Part shown: positions 1 through 5,627 of the stretch, in pieces | How the letters are laid out: every line of letters begins with the position of its first letter | Position numbering within the stretch: the first letter of the stretch is position 1 | Assembly: GCA_903860995.1 (NCBI GenBank) | Contig: CAIOSS010000852.1 | Coordinates: forward strand, 1-5,760 | From: an uncultured delta proteobacterium | GTDB lineage: Bacteria; Myxococcota_A; Polyangia; Polyangiales; Ga0077539 | Direction: 5' to 3' | DNA: 5,760 bases | The notes under the pieces: generated by a model | The model's database searches: none | What the model was told of the DNA's origin: nothing | The model's input: only the letters and a program-made list of their open reading frames with translations | Translations under genes and position numbers: made by a program

Positions 1-1
1 C

Positions 2-421
2 GCCGACCCGCGCCGCCTGCGCGACCTGCTGCGCCCCGAGTCGCGCCGCGAGCTCGACGCCGCCGCCGTCCCGCTGCTGCTGCCGCGCGACGAGCGCATG
101 GTCGCCGTCGCCGTCGTCACCGCGGGGCCTCGCTGGGTCGCCGCGTCCATCCCCCTGGCCGACCTCACGGTCTCCATCCACGGCAACGCCAACCGCCACG
201 ACCCGACGCCCGTCGAGGTGCTCCGCCACGCGTCCACCCTGCGCGGCGTGCCCGCCACGGTGTCGCGCAACGAGCTCATCCGCGTCGCCACCTGGGAGGA
301 GAACGGCGTCGCCTGGTCGCTGGAGGTCGAGTGCAGCAACCGCCCCGACCTCGACGCCCGCTGCGTGCAGGAGGACTACCTCCGCGCGCTCGCGGCCTCC
401 CTCGTCGAGGTGCGCCCGTGA
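2..421 (+). CDS. C-terminal part of an unrecognised protein (5' end outside window)
   Basis: An open frame enters from the left edge and ends at TGA 419-421, giving about 139 visible residues. An internal ATG at 98 exists, but the frame is open and in the same codon style before it, so the gene very likely begins outside the window. I do not recognise the family. The visible part starts with an Arg/Leu-rich stretch and continues into alternating hydrophobic and polar residues suggestive of beta strands. It then has a segment with two cysteines about ten residues apart (VEC...ARC), which could form a disulfide if the protein is exported. No transmembrane helix is visible. Its stop overlaps the GTG start of the secreted peptidase gene by 4 bp (GTGA), so the two are probably co-transcribed and translationally coupled. 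A shared role at the envelope is an inference from position only. That it is a real gene is fairly sure; its function is unknown. Confidence 0.65.
   Translation, partial: ADPRRLRDLLRPESRRELDAAAVPLLLPRDERMVAVAVVTAGPRWVAASIPLADLTVSIHGNANRHDPTPVEVLRHASTLRGVPATVSRNELIRVATWEENGVAWSLEVECSNRPDLDARCVQEDYLRALAASLVEVRP
407..410 (+). promoter_or_regulatory. Ribosome binding site of the M23 peptidase gene
   Basis: GAGG lies 7 nt before GTG 418, inside the end of the preceding gene. It decides the start. From GTG 418 the protein begins directly with a well-formed signal peptide, whereas starting at the in-frame ATG 331 would put 29 Pro/Arg-rich residues in front of it. Confidence 0.7.
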
Positions 422-1524
422 GGCGCCCCGCCCTCGCCGCCGCCCTCGCGCTCTGCGCCTCGCCGGCCTTCGCGCAGTTCACCTACCGCCCCGCCGGGGA
501 GCTCGTCACGGGCAGCGGCCGGGGCCGACCCGACATGACCAGCTACGCGCCCGGGATGCGCTTCCCCATCGAGAGCGGGCCCGCCTACGCCAACTCGCAG
601 GTGTGGGGCGTCGGGGGCAACTCCGGCCCGAGCGGCTCGCAGTGCGACGCGCGCAATCGCTCGTACCCGTGGCGCGACAACTACTGCGAGAGCCGCTCGT
701 GGGACATGCCCATGTGCCCGTCGGGGACGGGGCACCAGGGGCAGGACATCCGCGCCGCCAACTGCCAGGACAACGTGCACTGGTCGGTGGCCGCCGCCAC
801 CGGGCGCGTCACCAACGTGGGCTCGTACTCCGTGTACCTCATGGGCGACGACGGCACCCGCTACGACTACCTCCACCTGCGCAGCGTGCAGGTCGCCGTC
901 GGGGCCCGCGTGGTGCGCGGCGACCGCATCGGCAAGGTCTCCAACAACTTCGGCGGCACCGCCACCACCATCCACCTGCACTTCAACATCCAGCGCGCCG
1001 TCAGCGGCTTCGGCAACGTCTACGCGCCCACCTACGGGGCCCTCATTGAGGCCTACCAGCGGCTCTTGAGCGTGACCGACCCCACGGACGCCGGCGTCGT
1101 GCCCAGGGACGTCCCGGTGGTCCTCGATGTGCCAAGAGATGTCCCCATCGATGTGGCAAGAGACGTCCCCGTCGATGTGGCAAGAGACGTCGGGACCGAC
1201 ACCCCGGTGGTGATCGATGTCGCGAGGGACGTCCCGAGGGATGCCCCCCTCGACGCGGCGCGCGACGTACCGAGGGACAACGGCGTCGACGCCCCCGCGG
1301 CGCGCGACCTCGGCTCCGCCCCCGTCGACGTCGGGACCGACACCGGCCCCGAGGCCCTTGAAGACGCGACCGCCGAGGCGCCCCCGGCGGAGGAGCCCGG
1401 CTGCGGGTGCCGCACGCCCCCCACGCGCACCCGCACGAGCGGGGCCTGGCTGATGGCCCTCGTGGCCCTCGGGCTGCGGCGTCGCAGGGGCCTCAGCCCG
1501 GGCGCGCCATCGCCTCGCCGATGA
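418..1524 (+). CDS. Secreted M23/LytM-type metallopeptidase with Asp-rich repeat linker and MYXO-CTERM tail
   Basis: A 368-residue exported protein, predicted to cut peptidoglycan cross-links or another peptide at the cell surface. Residues 1-19 form a signal peptide (Arg pair, Ala/Leu core, cleavage after AFA). The M23 domain covers roughly 100-215. It shows the zinc ligands H106-x3-D110 and the H186-L-H188 pair, and YLHL with H153 as the usual catalytic His, so it looks active. Four cysteines (76, 90, 100, 116) could form two disulfides. Residues about 220-310 are a linker of DV.RDV repeats. The C-terminus has C329-G-C331, a hydrophobic stretch at about 342-353 and RRRR at 354-357, which matches the MYXO-CTERM sorting signal known in myxobacteria. 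This signal is thought to be processed so that the protein is anchored at the surface. Eleven residues (GLSPGAPSPRR) follow the Arg cluster, longer than usual, and this end overlaps the convergent gene. The GTG start was chosen because of its ribosome binding site and signal peptide. The natural substrate is unknown. Confidence 0.9.
   Translation: MRRPALAAALALCASPAFAQFTYRPAGELVTGSGRGRPDMTSYAPGMRFPIESGPAYANSQVWGVGGNSGPSGSQCDARNRSYPWRDNYCESRSWDMPMCPSGTGHQGQDIRAANCQDNVHWSVAAATGRVTNVGSYSVYLMGDDGTRYDYLHLRSVQVAVGARVVRGDRIGKVSNNFGGTATTIHLHFNIQRAVSGFGNVYAPTYGALIEAYQRLLSVTDPTDAGVVPRDVPVVLDVPRDVPIDVARDVPVDVARDVGTDTPVVIDVARDVPRDAPLDAARDVPRDNGVDAPAARDLGSAPVDVGTDTGPEALEDATAEAPPAEEPGCGCRTPPTRTRTSGAWLMALVALGLRRRRGLSPGAPSPRR
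1124..1195 (+). repeat. Three tandem 24-bp coding repeats in the peptidase linker
   Basis: Units begin at 1124, 1148 and 1172, each with the core TCGATGTG.CAAGAGA.GTC. They encode the 8-residue period DV(P/A)RDV(P/G)(I/V/T). A diverged copy begins at 1214, and weaker DV.RD units continue to about residue 300. The first three units use AGA for Arg and the later ones mostly AGG, while Arg in the rest of the mature protein is nearly always CGC. The repeats should make an extended acidic spacer between the M23 domain and the sorting tail. Confidence 0.8.
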
Positions 1525-2098
1525 CCGAGAAGAAGCGCATGCGGGCGCGCAGCGGCAGCGCCCCGGCGTGGCGGAAGAGCACGCGCCCCTCGCGGCTGAT
1601 CACCATCACGTAGCTGGTCGACGGGCGGAAGCGGTACGCGCCGGACATCGTGCTGGTCCAGTCCATCAGGATCTCCATGCCCTGCTGGCGGGCGATGTCG
1701 ATGACGGCGTCGCGCGCGAAGCCCGCCGCCGGCCAGAAGCTGTACCCGCTGAGGTTGGCCACCGGGACCACCGCGACGTCGCGGGTGAGGTCCTGCGCGC
1801 GCGCCCGCTCGGCGAGCTCGCGCTTGAGGTCGTTGTTCTGCTGGTTGGAGTCGCGGTCTTCGTAGATGAGGATCACCACCTGGCCCTGGTAGTCGCGCAG
1901 CCGGCGGGTGCGGCCGCTGGTGCCCTCCAGGGAGAAGTCCGGCGCCAGCGGGGGGAGCGGGGCCGCAGGCGCAGGCGCGACCACCGTCTCGGGCGCAGCG
2001 GGCGCAGCGGGGGGCGGCCCGGCGTCGGGCACCGGGTCGGCGCTGGCGGACAACGATGCGAGCCCGAGGCCCAGGGTCAGCCACAACCGCGTGTTCAC
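1493..2098 (-). CDS. Exported thioredoxin-fold protein without cysteine (YtfJ/redoxin-like)
   Basis: A 201-residue protein. Residues 1-20 are a signal peptide with probable cleavage after ASA, followed by a Pro/Ala-rich spacer (about 21-50). From 51 to 196 the layout is redoxin-like: APDFSLEG, then RRLRDYQGQVVILIYEDRD, a long helix, a central strand VAVVPVANLSG, and a strand pair STSYVMVI..EGRVLFRHAGAL. P159 sits about where the cis-proline of thioredoxin folds falls. Where TlpA or peroxiredoxins carry WCxxC or the peroxidatic Cys, this protein has EDRDSNQQN, and there is no Cys anywhere. It is therefore unlikely to do thiol chemistry. The order of elements also resembles the YtfJ family of periplasmic proteins, whose role is poorly known. 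GTG 2098 was preferred because GGAG lies 8 nt upstream and the signal peptide begins at once; ATG 2116 in frame would add six residues. It lies 67 bp downstream of the carH-like gene on the same strand and overlaps the peptidase gene tail-to-tail by 32 bp. Confidence 0.75.
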   Translation of the reverse strand: MNTRLWLTLGLGLASLSASADPVPDAGPPPAAPAAPETVVAPAPAAPLPPLAPDFSLEGTSGRTRRLRDYQGQVVILIYEDRDSNQQNNDLKRELAERARAQDLTRDVAVVPVANLSGYSFWPAAGFARDAVIDIARQQGMEILMDWTSTMSGAYRFRPSTSYVMVISREGRVLFRHAGALPLRARMRFFSVIGEAMARPG

Positions 2099-2165
2099 GT
2101 TTCGATCTCCATGCATGGTCGTCAGGGTCCCCCGTCGGAGGGGAGGGAGGGGGGCCGTGCGGGAC
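2099..2165 (-). other. Spacer between carH-like and thioredoxin-fold genes, with a G/C-run tract
   Basis: The minus strand after the carH stop is a pyrimidine-rich tract. On the plus strand it reads GGGG-A-GGG-A-GGGGGG at 2140-2154. A short stem is possible on the minus strand (TCCCC ... GGGGA around a 7-nt loop), but there is no T-run, so it is a weak terminator at best. I see no convincing promoter here, which leaves read-through from carH as the simplest source of transcription for the downstream gene. Confidence 0.4.
2107..2110 (-). promoter_or_regulatory. Ribosome binding site favouring the GTG start at 2098
   Basis: On the minus strand GGAG is followed by 8 nt and then GTG. The in-frame ATG at 2116 lies upstream of this site and has only a distant G-run before it, so the GTG is the better start. 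Confidence 0.6.
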
Positions 2166-3098
2166 TCAGGGCCGCGTTGCGCCGCGCTGGGAGAGCGCGC
2201 GCTCGAGGGACATCCGATGATCGGACAGCGCGCCCACGAGCGCAATGCCTCCGACCTTACGCACGTGCTCGGCGAGCGCGACCGCCCCGGCGCCGCCCAC
2301 GAACCAAGGCCGACCCGCGCACGCGGCCGCGTAGGCGTCGAGGCGCGCGGCGTCGCGCGCGGCGTCGCGCACCAGGGTGACGGAGAGACCGACGGCGTCG
2401 GGGTCGAGCTGTTGGATGGCATCGGCGACGGCCCCCGGCGGCGTGCGCGCGCCGAGATTCACCGTTCGGATGCCCCAGGCCGCCATCTGGATCGCGACGC
2501 CGTGCAATCCGATGACGTGGTCTTCGTCTTCGACGCACGCGAGCAGCACCCGCCAGCGGGCGTCGCTGGGCTGCGCGAGGCGCGCCAGGGTGCCCGCGGC
2601 GCCCTGGATGAGCCCCGACGCGACGTGCTCGTGGGCGATGGAAATGCTGCCGTCGTGCCAGAGGTCGCCGATGCGCCGCAGGGCGGGGCCGAGCACCTGG
2701 TCGAAGACCTCCTGCGCGTTGCCGATGTACAGCGCGCGGGCGAGCTCCTGCTGCAGCCGATCGGTGTCGAAGGCGCGCACCGCGGCGACGACGGCGTCGA
2801 GGGCGAGGGAGGCCGCCGGCGGCAGGTCGCCCGGGGTCGGGGGTTGCGCGGCAGGGGCCGTCGCGCGGTCGCCGTGCACGATGCGGGCGGCCTCCGCGAT
2901 GGCGAGGCCGCCCGCGCACAGGTCGCGCAGGCGCTTGAGCTCCGCCACGTCGTCGTCGCTGTACAGCCGGTACGCCGCGGCGGTGCGGGCCGGGCTCGGG
3001 ATGCCGTAGCGCCGCTCCCAGGCGCGCAGCGTCGCCGCCGGGACGCCCGTCAATTCAGCGACCACGTTGATTCGGTAGCGACCGGGCGCGACTTTCAT
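2166..3098 (-). CDS. carH: CarH-type B12-dependent light-sensing repressor (MerR family)
   Basis: A 310-residue regulator. Residues 8-75 are a MerR-type winged helix with the hallmark LRAWERRYG (residues 24-32) and YRLYSDDDV. A Pro/Ala linker (about 77-98) leads to a helical-bundle domain (about 99-175) and a Rossmann B12-binding domain (about 182-300). The cobalamin-photoreceptor motifs are intact: W147 followed by nine residues and E157-H158, which cap the adenosyl side, and E192-D-H194-V-I-G197, where H194 would be the lower axial ligand of cobalt. GLSVT at 237-241 and GGAGA at 268-272 fit the cofactor-tail pocket. In characterised CarH proteins the adenosylcobalamin-bound tetramer binds DNA in the dark and falls apart in light. 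The divergent crtI-crtB pair is the obvious target, with likely autoregulation. Length is close to known CarH (about 285-300). ATG 3098 was chosen because the MerR domain starts at once; a weak GAGA lies 8 nt upstream. A B12-independent CarA-like paralogue is less likely, since all ligands are present. Confidence 0.9.
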   Translation of the reverse strand: MKVAPGRYRINVVAELTGVPAATLRAWERRYGIPSPARTAAAYRLYSDDDVAELKRLRDLCAGGLAIAEAARIVHGDRATAPAAQPPTPGDLPPAASLALDAVVAAVRAFDTDRLQQELARALYIGNAQEVFDQVLGPALRRIGDLWHDGSISIAHEHVASGLIQGAAGTLARLAQPSDARWRVLLACVEDEDHVIGLHGVAIQMAAWGIRTVNLGARTPPGAVADAIQQLDPDAVGLSVTLVRDAARDAARLDAYAAACAGRPWFVGGAGAVALAEHVRKVGGIALVGALSDHRMSLERALSQRGATRP

Positions 3099-3187
3099 GC
3101 ATCCATTCTCACGAGCAACAACGCGTCGTCGTACCGCTACTTCACCACCGCGGTCGATGATAGAGAGGGCCCAAGGGCAGATCAACA
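3099..3187. promoter_or_regulatory. Divergent carH/crtI control region
   Basis: These 89 bp between the two start codons are richer in A/T than the flanking genes and must hold control signals for both directions unless the crtI promoter lies within carH. A perfect 8-bp palindrome, ACCGCGGT (3147-3154), lies at the predicted carH transcription start, and GGGCCC (3167-3172) sits between its -35 and -10. CAACA occurs at both ends (3116-3120 and 3183-3187). I could not find a good sigma-70 promoter for crtI. AAGGG at 3173-3177, 10 nt before ATG 3188, is its likely ribosome binding site. No operator can be assigned with confidence from sequence alone. Confidence 0.5.
3157..3185 (-). promoter_or_regulatory. 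Predicted sigma-70-type promoter of the carH-like gene
   Basis: On the minus strand TTGATC (3185-3180) and TATCAT (3162-3157) are separated by exactly 17 nt. They match the -35 consensus at 4 of 6 positions and the -10 consensus at 5 of 6. In such a GC-rich window this pair stands out. Transcription would start near 3150, giving a leader of about 50 nt. The -35 box sits two bases before the crtI start codon, so this promoter and the crtI leader occupy the same DNA. Confidence 0.6.
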
Positions 3188-4705
3188 ATGGATAATTCTC
3201 CACAGGGTGACACCACCGACCGCAGGCCTCACGCGGTGGTCATCGGCAGCGGCTTCGGGGGCCTCGCGGCCGCGGTGCGCCTGGGCGCTCGCGGTTATCG
3301 GGTGACGGTGCTGGAGAAGTCCGACACGCCCGGGGGGAGGGCCATCGTGCACCGCCAGGACGGCTTCGTGTTCGACGCGGGGCCGACGGTGGTGACGGCG
3401 CCATTCCTCTTCGAAGAGCTGTGGGCGCTGTGCGGTCGGAAGATGTCCGATGACGTCGACATGCGGCCGGTGACGCCGTTCTATCGCATCCGCTTCCACG
3501 ACGGATCGCACTTCGACTACACGGGCGACGCCGCGGCGATGCGCGCCGAGGTGGCGAAGATCTCCCCCGCCGACGTCGACGGCTACGAGCGCTTCGTGCG
3601 CATGAGCGAGGACATCTTCCGGGTGGGCTTCGAGAAGCTCGCGCACGTGCCGTTTCCCGACGTGTTCTCGATGCTCAAGATCTTGCCTGAGATGGTGAAG
3701 CTGGAGAGCTACCGTACGGTGTACGGGCTGGTGTCGAAGTTCCTGAAGCACGAAAAGCTCCGGCAGGTGATGAGCTTTCACCCGCTGCTGGTGGGGGGCA
3801 ATCCCTTCAGCACGACGTCGATCTACACCCTCATCGCCTTTCTCGAGCGGAAGTGGGGTGTGCACTTCCCGGTCGGGGGGACCGGCGAGCTCGTCAAGGG
3901 TCTGGTGAACCTCATCGAAGTGTCGCAGCGCGGCGCCGTGCGCTGCGGCGCGGAGGTGAAGCGCATCACCCTCGACGGCCGCAGGGCCACCGGGGTCGAG
4001 CTGGTCAATGGAGAGCTCATCCCCGCGGCGGTGGTGGTCTCCAACGCCGACTCGGCGTGGACCTACCGCTACCTCGTCGCCCCGGAGGCCCGGAAGACCT
4101 GGACCGACGCGCGCATCGAGCGGGCGCGGTACTCCATGTCCCTCTTCGTCTGGTATTTCGGCACCGACCGGAAGTACGACGACGTCGCGCACCACACCAT
4201 CCTGCTGGGTCCGCGCTACCGCGAGCTGCTCGACGACATCTTCGAGAAGAAGATCCTCGCGGAGGACTTCTCGCTCTACCTCCACCGCCCGACGGCCACC
4301 GATCCGTCGATGGCCCCGGAGGGCTGCGACGGGTTCTATGTGCTCTCGCCGGTGCCGCACCTCGAAGCCAACATCGACTGGGCCGAGCGCGGCGAAGCGT
4401 ACCGTCGCTCCATCGAGGCCTACCTGTCGAAGACCATAATGCCCGACCTCGCGAAGCACGTCGTGAGCTCGCGGGTGCTCACGCCGCAGCAGTTCCAGGA
4501 CGACCTGCTGTCCTTCAAGGGCGCGGCCTTCGCGATGGAGCCCGTGCTCACCCAGAGCGCGTGGTTTCGCCCGCACAACCAGAGCGAGGACATCGAGAAC
4601 CTCTACCTGGTCGGCGCGGGCACGCACCCCGGAGCGGGCATGCCCGGGGTGCTGTCCTCGGCGCGGGTGCTCGACACCGTGGTGCCCGATGCTCGCCCTG
4701 CCTGA
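3188..4705 (+). CDS. crtI: Phytoene desaturase (CrtI type)
   Basis: A 505-residue FAD-dependent desaturase that introduces double bonds into phytoene to make neurosporene or lycopene at the membrane. The N-terminus has the dinucleotide-binding motif GSGFGG (20-25) with E43 at the end of the second strand and GGR at 49-51, followed by FDAGPTVVT. The family block SFHPLLVGGNPF..SSIY-like plus WGVHFPVGGTGEL begins at residue 196. The C-terminal signature LYLVGAGTHPGAGMPGV followed by SSAR (472-493) is typical of carotenoid desaturases. Length fits CrtI (about 490-510). An in-frame stop at 3158-3160 and no other start codon fix ATG 3188. The crtB partner argues for phytoene rather than a C30 substrate (CrtN) or a later-step enzyme (CrtD). 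The number of desaturation steps cannot be read from sequence. Expression is probably controlled by the divergent CarH. A short hydrophilic extension of about 14 residues precedes the FAD domain. Confidence 0.93.
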   Translation: MDNSPQGDTTDRRPHAVVIGSGFGGLAAAVRLGARGYRVTVLEKSDTPGGRAIVHRQDGFVFDAGPTVVTAPFLFEELWALCGRKMSDDVDMRPVTPFYRIRFHDGSHFDYTGDAAAMRAEVAKISPADVDGYERFVRMSEDIFRVGFEKLAHVPFPDVFSMLKILPEMVKLESYRTVYGLVSKFLKHEKLRQVMSFHPLLVGGNPFSTTSIYTLIAFLERKWGVHFPVGGTGELVKGLVNLIEVSQRGAVRCGAEVKRITLDGRRATGVELVNGELIPAAVVVSNADSAWTYRYLVAPEARKTWTDARIERARYSMSLFVWYFGTDRKYDDVAHHTILLGPRYRELLDDIFEKKILAEDFSLYLHRPTATDPSMAPEGCDGFYVLSPVPHLEANIDWAERGEAYRRSIEAYLSKTIMPDLAKHVVSSRVLTPQQFQDDLLSFKGAAFAMEPVLTQSAWFRPHNQSEDIENLYLVGAGTHPGAGMPGVLSSARVLDTVVPDARPA

Positions 4706-5627
4706 CCCCTACGAAGACGACGTCCGGCGCTGCCGGGAGATCCTCCGCGCCGGGTCGAAGAGCTTCTACGCCGCGTCGCTCTTCCTCCCCGGCCGGGTGC
4801 GCGGCCCCGCGTCGGTGCTCTACGCCTTCTGCCGCGTGGCCGACGACGCGGTCGACCTCGTGTCCCCGCAGCACGCCCCGGAGGCCATCGCCCGCATGCG
4901 CGAGCGCCTCGAGAAGATCTACGACGGCGTCCCCAACGACAGCCCGGTCGACCGCGCGCTCGCCGTGGTAGCGAAGCGCTTCGGGCTGCCGCGCGCCGTC
5001 CTCGAGGCCATGCTCGACGGCTTCGCGTGGGACGTCGAGGGCAGGCGCTACGCCGACCTGGACGCCCTCCAGGGCTACTGCGCCCGCGTGGCGGCGACGG
5101 TCGGCGTGATGATGACCGTGCTCATGGGGCGCCGCGACCCCGGGGTGCTGGCGCGCGCCTGCGACCTCGGCGTGGCGATGCAGCTCACCAACATCTGCCG
5201 CGACGTGGGCGAAGACGCCCGCAACGGCCGGGTGTACCTCCCCGCGGCCTGGCTCGAGGAGGCCGGCGTCGACGTCGAGGCCCTGCTGCGCGCGCCGAGC
5301 TTCAGCGCACCGCTGGGCGCGGTCATCGAGCGCACGCTGGCCGAGGCCGACCGGCTGTACGCGCGCTCCGACGCGGGCGTGGCGATGCTGCCGCGCGGCT
5401 GCCGCATGGCCATCCGCGCGGCGCGGCTGCTCTACTCCGACATCGGGGCCGAGCTGCGGCGCCGCGGCTGCGACTCCGTGGCGACCCGCGCGGTGGTGCC
5501 CGGCGGGCGCAAGCTGGGGCTGCTGGCGAGAGCGTACGGGGCGTGGTTCACGGCCGACCGGGCGCCCGCGGCGGACGACCCCCCGGCGCTGCCCGCGGTG
5601 CGCTTCCTCGTGGAGGCGGTGGCCTGA
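4689..5627 (+). CDS. crtB: Phytoene synthase
   Basis: A 312-residue enzyme of the squalene/phytoene synthase family, which joins two geranylgeranyl diphosphates through presqualene-type chemistry to give phytoene, the first committed carotenoid. SKSFYAAS (23-30) is the conserved N-terminal block. The first Asp-rich motif is D52-D53-A-V-D56 in AFCRVADDAVDLV, and the second is D172-V-G-E-D176 in LTNICRDVGEDARNGRVYLP (166-185). Both are intact for magnesium and diphosphate binding. RVAATVGVMM (133-142) matches the substrate-pocket helix. Length is normal. ATG 4689 lies inside the end of crtI (17-bp overlap) and has only a weak GGTG before it, so translation is probably coupled to crtI. Dehydrosqualene synthase (CrtM) is the alternative, but context with crtI and CarH favours CrtB. 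No crtE for its substrate lies in the window. Confidence 0.93.
   Translation: MLALPDPYEDDVRRCREILRAGSKSFYAASLFLPGRVRGPASVLYAFCRVADDAVDLVSPQHAPEAIARMRERLEKIYDGVPNDSPVDRALAVVAKRFGLPRAVLEAMLDGFAWDVEGRRYADLDALQGYCARVAATVGVMMTVLMGRRDPGVLARACDLGVAMQLTNICRDVGEDARNGRVYLPAAWLEEAGVDVEALLRAPSFSAPLGAVIERTLAEADRLYARSDAGVAMLPRGCRMAIRAARLLYSDIGAELRRRGCDSVATRAVVPGGRKLGLLARAYGAWFTADRAPAADDPPALPAVRFLVEAVA

Noticed and set aside
1124..1195. Tandem 24-bp units as a CRISPR-like array
   Set aside because: The units are contiguous, in frame and without spacers, and encode a regular protein linker.
2117..2165. Intrinsic terminator between carH and the thioredoxin-fold gene
   Set aside because: The possible stem is only about 5 bp and no T-run follows on the minus strand.
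1568..2380. Plus-strand open frame opposite the thioredoxin-fold gene and the end of carH
   Set aside because: It covers two unrelated minus-strand genes and their spacer; composition is low complexity and no motif is visible.
3099..3203. Longer N-terminus for the carH-like protein starting at 3203
   Set aside because: It would add 35 residues before the MerR domain, start within crtI and place the good promoter inside the coding region. MerR proteins normally begin close to the helix-turn-helix.
1908..3305. Long plus-strand open frame opposite the carH-like gene
   Set aside because: It crosses the divergent control region and the start of crtI. Its translation is Arg/Gly/Ala-rich and featureless, and the minus strand here encodes a complete MerR-B12 protein.
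3182..4627. Long open frame antisense to crtI
   Set aside because: It mirrors the codon bias of crtI in GC-rich DNA. Its translation is a low-complexity mix of His, Arg, Val and Glu with no domain, while the plus strand has full CrtI signatures.
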